DNA of 64,000 nt from Runella sp. MFBS21 (GTDB lineage: Bacteria; Bacteroidota; Bacteroidia; Cytophagales; Spirosomataceae), in contig NZ_JARNTW010000008.1 in the NCBI RefSeq assembly GCF_029433105.1, positions 211,669-275,668 on the forward strand. The letters are read 5' to 3'. Shown one piece after another: positions 42,921-52,015 of the stretch. Numbering within the stretch: the stretch's first letter is position 1; each line of letters begins with the position of its first letter. A program made the translations under genes and the position numbers. Under the pieces are notes generated by a model, which saw only the letters and a program-made list of their open reading frames with translations, did no database searches and was not told where the DNA came from.

Positions 42921-44735
42921 TTAGAGTGTTTTAGTCACAATTCCTCCTTTTCGACTATTGACTTCTACGGTCCATTTATCGGCTTTTCCTTTTACAATCC
43001 AGCGTACTTTGACGGCGTTATTTCCGCCAGCTCCACCACCAAACATACCACCGCCACCACCACCAGCTACAGTACCGGGGATGTTTCTTACTTCGATAGT
43101 TTGAGGAGTATATTTTTGTTCTTTGGTGATGCCTAAATCTTCATTTTCGACTATCATCCCGGCAATTACTTGTGCATTTTTGAGGGTAATATAATCAGGA
43201 CGTTCTATTTTAAATTTCATGTCATGAGCCGAATGAGTAGGAATAGCGCGCTGATTTTGAATAACAGCAGTCACCTCTGTAAGCCCTCCTACCAAGGCTT
43301 TTGATTTAATTTCTACAATTTCAATTTTAGGTAAGTGATAGGCATGTAACATCGTAAAGGCCATATTTCGGTGGCCTTCTTCTTCTAGCATGAAGCCGGG
43401 AGTATTGCGAATATAATTACGCTTGGTGCCCCCAATTTCGATATCGCCATACTGTGGATGTTTGAAAGATTTCCATTTTACGTAGCCATCTCCCAACAAT
43501 AAAAATTTATCAAATTCTTCAAACTCACTATTTTGATTACGATTTTCGGTTGAGTTTTTATTGAACATTCGGTACGAAGTATTTATTTCATTAGAAAACA
43601 TAAATACCCCTCTTCCCAAACCAATCCAATCAATTTCGCCACCATATACTGTGTAGAGATCTTTCCACAATACATAATATTTATACCCTGGAATCATTTT
43701 TTCGCCTACTTTCCCAATTACATCATATACTGCTACATCCGCTTGAGGCACATACATTGCATCCTCTTCTGCACCAGGAGGACGCAAAAACATGCCTCCA
43801 AAGTTGTGATAACTCTGTGCTCCTGCAATGTTGGGATGACTATAAAAGAATTTTTTGACGTTTTGAGTTTCGGGTAAAGTTCCGGGATAAAACAACGCCC
43901 CCCCTTGGATGTGGTCAGGCTGCCATCCCCATCCCCAGTCACGATTGGGATCATAGGCACCAGGATTGTCTTCATTGACGCGTCCGTCGCCGTCGTTGTC
44001 GATACCTTCAAAACCCAGCATTTCATATTCGCCTTGCTCGTCGGGTTTGGCTAGTATCATTCTTCCCGGAAACTCAGGATCAACTTTATAACGCCCTGTG
44101 GGAGATTTGCGGCGCATCATCACGATATTGCCGTCGCCATCCAAATCATCGTAGGTATCTTCATCTACAAGCCCATCGCCATCATCATCGATAGGCATCA
44201 TACCAGAGCGCGAAGAGCTTGTGGTGTTTGATTTATAAATAAAGTTTTCGTGAGCATCAGGATTGAGGGACGGCAAAATATAAAAAGTACGCCCTTTGAG
44301 CATTTCTGTCACAAAATCAACTTTACCAAAACTCTCAGCCAAATACCAAGCTGTATACATCGCAAACTGAGTTCCTTGTAATTCGTTAGCGTGGATATTA
44401 CCATCAATCCAAAAAGCAGGTTTGGTCTCGGGCTTTCCGCTTTTAAAATCTGTAACGGTCAAAACATACATTTCACGACCTTGATAGGATTTTCCTATCG
44501 ACTCATATTTGACCAAATCAGGATAGGCTTTGGCGAGGTCTTGGGTAAGTTTATTGAAACCCGCATAATCCATATAATAATTCCAGGCCCACTTGACTTT
44601 GGGATTGGCAGGCGACCCAATCGCCCGCATTCCGTTGAGGTCGGGGTCATTTTGAGGAGCAGTTTGGGCAATTACATTTAGGGCCGTAAAAGTGCCAATA
44701 AATGCATAAGCAAAAAAGTGAATATATTTTTTCAT
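42921..44735 (-). CDS. Secreted M14-family zinc carboxypeptidase (active-site complete)
   Basis: This 604-residue protein has a signal peptide (about 1-24, ending VIAQ) and an M14 metallopeptidase domain. Zinc ligands are His115 and Glu118 (GNIHANELQG) and His310 (AQSYHNFGG). The catalytic Glu is probably Glu383 in FMFSNEI, and SLNPDAHENF is also family-typical. Two acidic loops inside the domain (DDDGDGLVDED near 183-193, DNDGDGRVNED near 246-256) look like calcium-binding loops. A C-terminal beta domain (about 470-604) contains a Gly-rich stretch (VAGGGGGGMFGGGAGG). It should cleave C-terminal residues from peptides in the periplasm or outside. It follows an inactive paralogue by 42 bp in one operon. 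Confidence 0.88.
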   Translation of the reverse strand: MKKYIHFFAYAFIGTFTALNVIAQTAPQNDPDLNGMRAIGSPANPKVKWAWNYYMDYAGFNKLTQDLAKAYPDLVKYESIGKSYQGREMYVLTVTDFKSGKPETKPAFWIDGNIHANELQGTQFAMYTAWYLAESFGKVDFVTEMLKGRTFYILPSLNPDAHENFIYKSNTTSSSRSGMMPIDDDGDGLVDEDTYDDLDGDGNIVMMRRKSPTGRYKVDPEFPGRMILAKPDEQGEYEMLGFEGIDNDGDGRVNEDNPGAYDPNRDWGWGWQPDHIQGGALFYPGTLPETQNVKKFFYSHPNIAGAQSYHNFGGMFLRPPGAEEDAMYVPQADVAVYDVIGKVGEKMIPGYKYYVLWKDLYTVYGGEIDWIGLGRGVFMFSNEINTSYRMFNKNSTENRNQNSEFEEFDKFLLLGDGYVKWKSFKHPQYGDIEIGGTKRNYIRNTPGFMLEEEGHRNMAFTMLHAYHLPKIEIVEIKSKALVGGLTEVTAVIQNQRAIPTHSAHDMKFKIERPDYITLKNAQVIAGMIVENEDLGITKEQKYTPQTIEVRNIPGTVAGGGGGGMFGGGAGGNNAVKVRWIVKGKADKWTVEVNSRKGGIVTKTL

Positions 44736-44777
44736 TGATTTTTCTCAATTTAGAAATGAATAATAAACCGAACAAAA

Positions 44778-46508
44778 CTACTTTAAAGTAATCTCTACCG
44801 ATTTGGTACCTGCGGTGGGGCAGCCCGCTTCAATCGTCACTTTTCCGGCACCTGAGATAAGCCATGTATATTCTTCTGATTCGTCGGCGCCCAAAGCACT
44901 ATTTAAATTGAGACGTTTACCCGACAAAATACTTTGTCCAGAAGCTAGTTTTAGTTCGGTTTTTACTTTTTGTACAAACTTCACGCGGTCCCCTATTTCG
45001 GCATAAGTTGGCAAAAGGCCCTTATTAACCACTGTCACAGTGATACGTGAAATGCCATTACCCAACGATTCTGTTTTTACGTTTACGAGTTGGATTTCGG
45101 GCATTTGGTGGCCTAGTCCCGTCAAAAACTTGAGGTGCTTATCCGCAGAAGCTTCTAAATAACTAATGGGGGGATTGAGCTTGCTGAAAGGAGCAATGCC
45201 TCCTACCTCTACTTTTTGTCCAGGAAAATCAGGGTGCTGAATCGTTTTCCAATCTACATACACTCCTGTGAGTTTTTCTTTATCAGCCCATTTCAAATAT
45301 TTGATTTCCTCGTCTCCTGCTTTCGGCTCACCACCGCCACCAGTACCTTTGGCTCCATCGGCTTCTGCTTTAGGAGTGTCATCGCCTTTTGACCGGTCAG
45401 AAGGGGCTTCTTTTTTAGTAGTATCTTTGGCAGGGGTAATCTTAGGCACCCACCATCCTGGAGTTGTAAAGCTAAAACGTCCCGCATGAAAATAAGCAGT
45501 CTGCGAAAAGTTCCCTTTCGTCTGGGGCATTTTAGGAGCATCTTTCAAGCCAGTTTTGCCATTATATAGTTTTGATACTTGCTCCATTACTTTGGCATCT
45601 TTTGCCAGTGGTCCGGTCAAGATTTTTTTTGCTACTTTGGAAGCTTCAAATTTAGGAGCTTCACTGAGGTTGTTGTTAGGGCCAAATGTCAGTACCGCAA
45701 AAATATGCGGCGCACGATACAAAAACTCCAGTAAAGCTCTTACTTCAGGCGCTTCGGCGGCATATTCTCCTGAGCCTTTAACAAAAATGGGATATTCGTA
45801 TGTAAAGTTTTTTTCGGGATTGATGCCACCAGCAGCATCTTCGTTAAATTCCCCGTCTTTGTCATTGTCGATTCCTTCGGTCAACAAAAGGTATTTTCCG
45901 CTTTCTCCTTTGGTAGGGTCGGCTTTTACCAATACACGAGGGTCTTCTTTGCTTGTCACAAAAGTTCCGGTAGGACTTTCGACGCGCATCCAAGTAACCA
46001 AGCCGTCATTGTTGAGATCTTCAAATGGGTCTTCGTCTAGCCGACCATCGCGGTCATCGTCGGTAGCGGTATCATTGCCACTGCGCTCATATTTGAGCTT
46101 GGCCACAAACTGCTCTTGCGCATCGGGGTTCATGCTTGGCAAAAAGTAGAAAGTTTTGGTTTCAAGCAATTTGGCAATACTGTCGGTACTAGCCGCAGCC
46201 AGCATTTTTTCGGCAGTTTGCACCGCTAACTCACTGCCTACTAGGTGTGTTCCGTCAAGACCTGCCACCACCAAAATAGCTGGTTTTTTGGAAGCATCTC
46301 CTTTGCCAAGGGTTAATAACCACAAATCGCGCCCCCCTCCACTTTTACCAATAGACCGTACAGAAGCCAAAGCATTGTACTTAGTAGAAAGATTTTTGAG
46401 CCGTGTCGAGAGCTGTGCATGACTATTATACGTACTTTGTGCCTCTACATGAGGAGTCATCCATACGAGCATTGTCACCAACCCACCATAAAGTAGTTGA
46501 CGAATCAT
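44778..46508 (-). CDS. M14-like pseudopeptidase paralogue, zinc site lost
   Basis: The 576-residue secreted protein (signal peptide to about 24, ending HVEAQ) aligns with the downstream 604-aa peptidase. Shared features include SIGKSGGGRDLW, FLPSMNPDAQEQF, the acidic loops DDDRDGRLDED and DNDKDGEFNED, and the C-terminal beta domain. The metal site is gone: HANE is replaced by DGTH at 85-88, the third His segment reads VLTFGPNNN, and the catalytic Glu segment reads FSFTTPGWW. An insertion of about 45 Lys/Asp/Gly-rich residues (about 365-410) is also present. It may be a regulatory or binding partner of the active enzyme. It is the first gene of the pair. Confidence 0.82.
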   Translation of the reverse strand: MIRQLLYGGLVTMLVWMTPHVEAQSTYNSHAQLSTRLKNLSTKYNALASVRSIGKSGGGRDLWLLTLGKGDASKKPAILVVAGLDGTHLVGSELAVQTAEKMLAAASTDSIAKLLETKTFYFLPSMNPDAQEQFVAKLKYERSGNDTATDDDRDGRLDEDPFEDLNNDGLVTWMRVESPTGTFVTSKEDPRVLVKADPTKGESGKYLLLTEGIDNDKDGEFNEDAAGGINPEKNFTYEYPIFVKGSGEYAAEAPEVRALLEFLYRAPHIFAVLTFGPNNNLSEAPKFEASKVAKKILTGPLAKDAKVMEQVSKLYNGKTGLKDAPKMPQTKGNFSQTAYFHAGRFSFTTPGWWVPKITPAKDTTKKEAPSDRSKGDDTPKAEADGAKGTGGGGEPKAGDEEIKYLKWADKEKLTGVYVDWKTIQHPDFPGQKVEVGGIAPFSKLNPPISYLEASADKHLKFLTGLGHQMPEIQLVNVKTESLGNGISRITVTVVNKGLLPTYAEIGDRVKFVQKVKTELKLASGQSILSGKRLNLNSALGADESEEYTWLISGAGKVTIEAGCPTAGTKSVEITLK

Positions 46509-46708
46509 AAAATTTGGTTTTTAGAGTTTGATAAATATAAACTTCGAAGAGACGAGCGAAATCCTAGAAAATTGTATTTTTTCTATCTTTCTGACTCAAA
46601 CTTCGTTTGATTGCAAGTTAAGGAAGAAACTTTATACCAAATAGATTGTTGAGATATTGAGCGATAAACGCCCCGAATGTATAGAGATAAACGATAGTTT
46701 TGCGAACC

Positions 46709-47701
46709 ATGTCTTTTTTTCGACTTCAACACATATCCAAGAGTTACAAGGAATTATCAATACTTAGGCAAGTCAATTTTGAATTAAATTCAGGAGAAAT
46801 ATTTGGCCTACTTGGAGAAAGTGGTTCTGGAAAAAGCACTTTATTGCGCATTGCAGCAGGTTTGATAGATGCTGACGAAGGCGAAGTATGGATTGGTTCT
46901 GAAAAACTCCCTCCTGCCAGTGATCAGTTGATTCCGGGGCATCCCGACATCAAAATTGTTCACCAAGATTATCAATTATCACTCCCGCTCACTACCCGAG
47001 AAAATATCAATTATGCTTTGCGTTTTTACGAAAAAACATACCGAAACGAACGGATAGAAGAGTTACTTGAATTATGCCATTTACAAGCCGTAGCCGACCG
47101 ACCTGCCAAGCTACTTTCGGGCGGCGAAAAACAGCGCACGGCCATTGCACGGGCCTTGGCCGAAGAAGCTCGTGTGTTGCTTTTAGATGAACCCTTTGCT
47201 CATTTGGATTTACCTAATCGACGACGACTCAGCGACACCTTACGAGAACTGACCACCCAAAGTGATCTGGCTTGTCTTTTTGTGACACACGATGCACAAG
47301 ATGCGTTGAGCTTATGCCATCAAATGGCCGTTTTGAAAGAAGGGGAATTACTACAAAAAGACACGCCCGAAGCTATCTATCAAACTCCTGCCAATACCTA
47401 TATTGCGGCCTTGACTGGTGAAATTATATTGATAGAGCCTTCTTTTTTTCAACATTATTTCAACATCTCGGCTCCACTCCTTGATCATCAAATAGTAGCT
47501 CGACCTGAGCATTTTCAACTTTCTACAATCATCAACACAGAAGAAACGGAATGGGTCAAAACAATGGTAAAGCGAGTGGCTTTTGAAGGAAGTAGATACA
47601 AAATTGAGGTACTATTAGAAAATACCTTACTTAGCGTGTATTATTCTACGCCACTTCCCTTGGAATCTGAGGTTTTTATAAAATATGTAGCTCAATCTTA
47701 G
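46709..47701 (+). CDS. ABC transporter ATP-binding protein (CysA/PotA/FbpC class), orphan
   Basis: This 330-residue ATPase has Walker A LLGESGSGKST, signature LLSGGEKQRTAIARAL, Walker B VLLLDEPFAHLD and the H-loop VTHDAQDAL. A C-terminal regulatory/TOBE-like domain spans about 235-330. The order and length match importer ATPases for sulfate, polyamine, iron or molybdate. No permease or binding-protein gene is adjacent, so the substrate is unknown. The frame extends to a TTG at 46700, but the ATG at 46709 is preferred. The stop is 3 bp from that of the convergent ceramidase-like gene. Confidence 0.88.
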   Translation: MSFFRLQHISKSYKELSILRQVNFELNSGEIFGLLGESGSGKSTLLRIAAGLIDADEGEVWIGSEKLPPASDQLIPGHPDIKIVHQDYQLSLPLTTRENINYALRFYEKTYRNERIEELLELCHLQAVADRPAKLLSGGEKQRTAIARALAEEARVLLLDEPFAHLDLPNRRRLSDTLRELTTQSDLACLFVTHDAQDALSLCHQMAVLKEGELLQKDTPEAIYQTPANTYIAALTGEIILIEPSFFQHYFNISAPLLDHQIVARPEHFQLSTIINTEETEWVKTMVKRVAFEGSRYKIEVLLENTLLSVYYSTPLPLESEVFIKYVAQS

Positions 47702-47704
47702 CTA

Positions 47705-49063
47705 CTATGAACCTGACATTTTATCAACCAGATCTCGCGCAATCTCCTGAAAATAAGCACCATTATAAGGCCCAAACCAATTCATAACGAGGGTTTCGTA
47801 AGTATCTCTATCATAATATTTGTCGGGAGTTATGTAGCCGATATATCCGCCGTTGAAGCTTGTCACCATGAGTTTTAATCCTTTCTGATTGGCATAAGCA
47901 CTCATTTCGGCGATCAGTTCTCCCGAAAAATCACAGGGAAAACCTACCATCAATACATTGCCGATACGCATGGCTTTTACATAATTGGGAAAATCGCCAA
48001 ATGCCCAATTGAACACCCAAGGCCGCAAACGCCACCCAAGCGTGACCCGAGGATTGGCTTCTCGCAAAGGAATCGGTAATGTCACCATCCTAAAGGCTGC
48101 TTTTGAAGAAAGGTTCATCCCTAAAAGCTGCTTTTGAACATCCGCCTCCAAGCTATCCGCTTCAGCTCGTGCCTGAATTATATCATTTTCGCCTTCAATT
48201 TTGGGTGACATACTTCCCACTGCGCCCGACATAAACATCGCAAAGTTGGCTTCGCCCTGTTCTAAAGAATCCACCAATACTCCCGGATAATCGCGCGACA
48301 AAACGATATTGTCAGAACTCATAATCGTCGAATGTGCACCATAAGAACACACCAAGGCTTTTGTACCGTCATTTCTTACCAATTGTAAAGTACGTATGTA
48401 AGGATCTATGGGTCCTCCTTTGATGAGTCGATTGCGAATACGCGCCGTATCTGCGACTTCGTGGTATCCCACAGAAGCTGGTCGAATGTCTTTTTGGGCC
48501 AATTGTACTGCTTTGACCACCGCATCGGCAATCCAAGTCACATTGTCGGGGTTAAATTTTCCTCCAAACAATCGCCCCACAACTCCCCCACTCCATCCTC
48601 CCATGCTATTGTGGGTATGTGTAGCTCCCAGATATACATTCTCAAAAGGAATACCTGTAGACTTTAGTTTGGTTTTGAGCTGTTCGGTCACTGCAGGGGG
48701 CATAATGAGCAAATCTGCCGCCACAATCGCCGCCCTTGTTTGACCATTGTCAATCACAATCGCCCGCACATATATCGAATCGTGTACAGATTTGTAATGG
48801 GCACCTTGCCTTACACCATATCCCGCTGTGGGCGTAGGTGTAAGTGGCGTAAAATTGACTTTTGCCCAACCCACTTTGAGAGAGTCACCCAAGAGAGAAG
48901 GGGCATTGGCAGGGAGAGAAGTTACTTCTTGCTTCCACTGCTGATAATAGGGCATTTGGGTATAAGGTGTATCATCCACAGGGGCTACCATACACGCCAA
49001 TAAAACCAAAAGAAAAAGGAGAAATCCGCCGAGGACTTTGAGAAGAATTTTCAGAAAACGCAT
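47705..49063 (-). CDS. Neutral/alkaline ceramidase-like amidohydrolase
   Basis: The 452-residue protein has an N-terminal membrane segment (about 5-25). A domain of the neutral/alkaline non-lysosomal ceramidase N-terminal type follows (about 65-430): VGWAKVNFTPLTPTPTAGYG, the metal-binding-like YLGATHTHNSMGG, ALVCSYGAHSTIM, and a late FNGGYIGYITPDKYY. Ceramidases split ceramide into sphingoid base and fatty acid. Sphingolipids occur in many Bacteroidota, but this shorter form lacks the C-terminal domain, so another N-acyl substrate is possible. It is probably membrane-anchored in the periplasm. Confidence 0.8.
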   Translation of the reverse strand: MRFLKILLKVLGGFLLFLLVLLACMVAPVDDTPYTQMPYYQQWKQEVTSLPANAPSLLGDSLKVGWAKVNFTPLTPTPTAGYGVRQGAHYKSVHDSIYVRAIVIDNGQTRAAIVAADLLIMPPAVTEQLKTKLKSTGIPFENVYLGATHTHNSMGGWSGGVVGRLFGGKFNPDNVTWIADAVVKAVQLAQKDIRPASVGYHEVADTARIRNRLIKGGPIDPYIRTLQLVRNDGTKALVCSYGAHSTIMSSDNIVLSRDYPGVLVDSLEQGEANFAMFMSGAVGSMSPKIEGENDIIQARAEADSLEADVQKQLLGMNLSSKAAFRMVTLPIPLREANPRVTLGWRLRPWVFNWAFGDFPNYVKAMRIGNVLMVGFPCDFSGELIAEMSAYANQKGLKLMVTSFNGGYIGYITPDKYYDRDTYETLVMNWFGPYNGAYFQEIARDLVDKMSGS

Positions 49064-49067
49064 TAGT

Positions 49068-49117
49068 AAACCTTTGTCAGTATGATGCTATACCGACAAA
49101 GGTTTCATTTTTTTTTA
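49068..49117 (+). terminator. Hairpin with T-run between lutC and the ceramidase-like gene
   Basis: AAACCTTTGTC-x-GTAT pairs with ATAC-x-GACAAAGGTTT (15 bp, one mismatch, 6-nt loop), followed by about ten T on the plus strand that overlap the lutC stop. Both neighbouring genes are leftward; on the minus strand the hairpin could still end the lut message with only a short T-run. Confidence 0.55.
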
Positions 49118-49693
49118 ATCTATCAAAAAAGCAACCATTGACTTGGGGCCGTGTGCCCCCAACACCAAGGATTGTTCGATATCTGCGGTTTTGGAAGGAC
49201 CTGCTATAAATGCCCCAAAACCATAGTCTGCCGACCCAATTCGCGCATAAGCATCGTGCATTTTGGGCACTATTTCCGAACTTTTAACTACCAAAGCCAA
49301 TGACTCGGCAATAAAAGGTGCGGCTCTTTGTCCCATTTCGGCTTCGGTCACCCACATAGAGCCATTTTCAGCTACGGCAAATTGCCCCTGCAAAACCGCC
49401 AATCCTACGTTGTTGAGCGAATGAGGGTCTGATTGTAACCAGCTATTTTGGGCCATATCAGACAGTTCACTTATGGTAGTGATGATTCTAAAACCCACAA
49501 AATGAGTTTGTATATAAGTCCTAATTTCTTCCCAATCTTTTACCCTTACCACTTCTCCGCCGATGGTGGTAAGTACCGAGCGGAATTGTTCGGCCAAATC
49601 AGCATACTGATTCCCAAAGTTTTGAATTTGGGGTAAGGGTGTAGAAGTAGGTTTGTTTTTGGCTACCGCAGCCAATATCTTTTCTCGACTCAT
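49115..49693 (-). CDS. lutC: L-lactate utilisation protein LutC
   Basis: The 192-residue protein of the LutC/YkgG (DUF162) family shows FAVAENGSMWVTEAEMGQRAAPF and the C-terminal FIAGPSKTADIEQSLVLGAHGP, which are the family signature. With LutA and LutB it forms the iron-sulfur L-lactate dehydrogenase that makes pyruvate. It is the last gene of the lutABC operon, 40 bp after lutB. Confidence 0.93.
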   Translation of the reverse strand: MSREKILAAVAKNKPTSTPLPQIQNFGNQYADLAEQFRSVLTTIGGEVVRVKDWEEIRTYIQTHFVGFRIITTISELSDMAQNSWLQSDPHSLNNVGLAVLQGQFAVAENGSMWVTEAEMGQRAAPFIAESLALVVKSSEIVPKMHDAYARIGSADYGFGAFIAGPSKTADIEQSLVLGAHGPKSMVAFLID

Positions 49694-49733
49694 TATTTAT
49701 TTGGTATGGGAGGCATTTACAAAAGGCCTCATT

Positions 49734-51098
49734 TTATCCCCTATTTTTCTTATACCATTCCCCAAAAGATTCTTTGGGGGGCTCGGGCATTTCGCGTTGT
49801 TTGTACCAAGGATTCAATGAATTGTTGACTACAAAAGGTACATTTGCCAAAGCCAACCTTCCCATTTTTCCTGACAATCTGTACACACTAGGATTAGACA
49901 AAACCGCTGCCATTGCTTTCATGCCCAGTGTTTTGGCAGTGGGAGAATGCCCGCTTTTGGTAAGTACTTGCCGCCATTCGTACAATTGCTCATGAATATT
50001 AATTTTGACAGGACACACATTTGAGCAGCTACCACAAAGCGTACTTGCAAAGGGTAAGTCAGCGTTTTTGGTCATATCCAAATTAGGTGCCAAAATAGAA
50101 CCAATAGGCCCTGCCACCGCATTGTGATAGCTATGTCCTCCACTCCGTCGATATACGGGGCAGGTATTCATACAAGCGCCACAACGAATACATTTGAGGG
50201 AGTTACGAAACTCTTCGCGCCCTAGTTGGGTAGTACGACCATTGTCTACCAATACGAGGTGCATTTCTTGTCCGGCACGAGGTTTGGCAAAATGGCTCGA
50301 ATAAGTCGTAATAGGCTGCCCCGTAGCACTACGCGCTAGTAGTCTTAAAAAAACACCCAAATGCGCTCGTTGGGGGATAATCTTCTCGATACCCATACAG
50401 GCGATATGAACATCTGCCAAGTGCGCTCCCATATCGGCATTTCCTTCATTGGTACACACTACAAACTCGCCCGTTTCGGCCACCGCAAAATTGACACCTG
50501 TAATGGCTACCCTACGCGTCAAAAACTTCTCGCGCAAGTTTTCGCGGGCAGCATGAGTAAGCAAGGTAGGGTCGGCGCAGCCTTCAGGAGTTCCTAAATG
50601 TTTATGAAAAAGTACGCCAATTTCTTCTTTTTTCCAATGAATACAAGGCAATACAATATGGCTTGGCGGTTCGTCGGCCAGCTGCACAATTCGCTCTCCC
50701 AAATCAGTATCAACGACTTCTACGCCATTTTCGGCCAAATATGGATTCAGGTGACACTCTTCCGTCAACATTGATTTACTTTTGACGATTTGCGTCACAC
50801 CTTGTTTTTTCAAAATCGAAAGAATGATTTCGTTGTGCTCATGCGCATCAGCTGCCCAATGAACCGTAATTCCATTTTTTTGCGCATTTTTCTCAAACTC
50901 CACCAAGTAAGTGTCTAGATTTGACAATACATTGTGTTTGATTTGAGAGGCTGTATCGCGCAATTTTTCCCATTCAGGAATCGAAAAAGCAGCCCTATCT
51001 CGTTTTTGACGAACCCACCAGAGCGTTTCATCATGCCAAGTAGTTCGGTCAAAATCTTTATTAAATTTTTCGGCAGCAGTAGCGTGATTGATGGTCAT
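49734..51098 (-). CDS. lutB: L-lactate utilisation iron-sulfur protein LutB
   Basis: This 454-residue protein has a LutB/LutC-like N-terminal domain (about 65-295, including VAITGVNFAVAETGEFVVCTNEGNADM). Two [4Fe-4S] motifs follow, CIRCGACMNTCP (about 310-321) and CGSCSNVCPVKI (about 363-374), then a C-terminal LutB domain (GEWYKKNRG end). It transfers electrons in L-lactate oxidation with LutA and LutC. It is the middle gene of the operon. Confidence 0.95.
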   Translation of the reverse strand: MTINHATAAEKFNKDFDRTTWHDETLWWVRQKRDRAAFSIPEWEKLRDTASQIKHNVLSNLDTYLVEFEKNAQKNGITVHWAADAHEHNEIILSILKKQGVTQIVKSKSMLTEECHLNPYLAENGVEVVDTDLGERIVQLADEPPSHIVLPCIHWKKEEIGVLFHKHLGTPEGCADPTLLTHAARENLREKFLTRRVAITGVNFAVAETGEFVVCTNEGNADMGAHLADVHIACMGIEKIIPQRAHLGVFLRLLARSATGQPITTYSSHFAKPRAGQEMHLVLVDNGRTTQLGREEFRNSLKCIRCGACMNTCPVYRRSGGHSYHNAVAGPIGSILAPNLDMTKNADLPFASTLCGSCSNVCPVKINIHEQLYEWRQVLTKSGHSPTAKTLGMKAMAAVLSNPSVYRLSGKMGRLALANVPFVVNNSLNPWYKQREMPEPPKESFGEWYKKNRG

Positions 51099-51123
51099 GA
51101 TTGATGGTCTTTTGAGTAGTCTC

Positions 51124-51876
51124 TTACTCTGTTGCGGTCAAAATCTCAGCAATGTGCATCACTTTTATCGGAAGCTTACGGCGACGAATCACCCCTTCTA
51201 GGTGCATCAAACAAGACATATCGCCTCCGGTCAAGACCTGTGTGCCATTTTTGACGTGGTCGTCGATACGGTCGATACCCATGCGGGATGATACAGCTTC
51301 TTCGGCCACACAAAAAGTTCCTCCAAATCCACAGCATTCGTCCTTCCGACTCAGCTTCACAAGCTCTACATCTTTTACCATATTGAGAAGCTGCTCAGGC
51401 TTAGAAAAAGGAGTCGCTACTAGCTCCGACATCTGGGACAAATGCAGGCCTCTTTGTCCATGACAACTTTGATGCAAACCCACTCTAAATGGAAAACGAG
51501 CTTCTAAGTTTTCCACTTTCAGTATATCCGTCAAAAATTCCGTAAGCTCGTAGATACGTTTGCGAATATGAGTAGCTTTTCCTTCATTTTGAGTCTCGTT
51601 TTCTGGCGCATGAAGGTGCTCTTTGATGTGCAAAACGCAGCTCCCAGATGGTGAAACTATATAATCATACTCAGAAAAGTTATTCATAAACAAACGATTA
51701 CAATCATGAGTAAGGTGTTCATACCCAGAGTTGGCCATGGGTTGTCCACAGCAAGTTTGTTTAGGCGGATAGCTAACCTGGCATCCGAGTTTTTCTAACA
51801 ACTGAAGCGTGGCAATTCCCACTTTTGGGTAAAATTGATCCACGTAACATGGAATAAATAAACCTACTTTCATCAT
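51124..51876 (-). CDS. lutA: L-lactate utilisation protein LutA (CCG-domain)
   Basis: The 250-residue protein has two cysteine-rich CCG domains, each with a CX(n)CCG core: TCCGQPMANSG near 40-50 and DECCGFGGTFCV near 180-192. The start GLFIPCYVDQFYPKVGIATL is typical. It resembles the heterodisulfide-reductase/GlpC electron carrier fold and is part of the LutABC L-lactate oxidation complex. Two adjacent ATGs (51876, 51873) are possible starts. It is the first gene of the operon; lactate permease and regulator genes are not seen nearby. Confidence 0.95.
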   Translation of the reverse strand: MMKVGLFIPCYVDQFYPKVGIATLQLLEKLGCQVSYPPKQTCCGQPMANSGYEHLTHDCNRLFMNNFSEYDYIVSPSGSCVLHIKEHLHAPENETQNEGKATHIRKRIYELTEFLTDILKVENLEARFPFRVGLHQSCHGQRGLHLSQMSELVATPFSKPEQLLNMVKDVELVKLSRKDECCGFGGTFCVAEEAVSSRMGIDRIDDHVKNGTQVLTGGDMSCLMHLEGVIRRRKLPIKVMHIAEILTATE

Positions 51877-52015
51877 GTCGCAAACTTACAAGATTATTTC
51901 CCAAAACCCTGTCCTGTAGAAACCTGTTAAAAAAAATTAATCCAATCTGACAACTCAGAAGGTATCAAGCAGATAGATTTTGCCACTTGGATCAACTATT
52001 TGTAAAAGGGGTTTG

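Noticed and set aside
45556..46149. 197-aa plus-strand frame
   Set aside because: It lies opposite the M14-like paralogue, whose homology to its neighbour is clear.
46695..46702. TAGTTTTG as promoter of the orphan ABC ATPase
   Set aside because: It lies only 7 bp from the ATG and has no TTG at the expected upstream distance, so it is probably chance.
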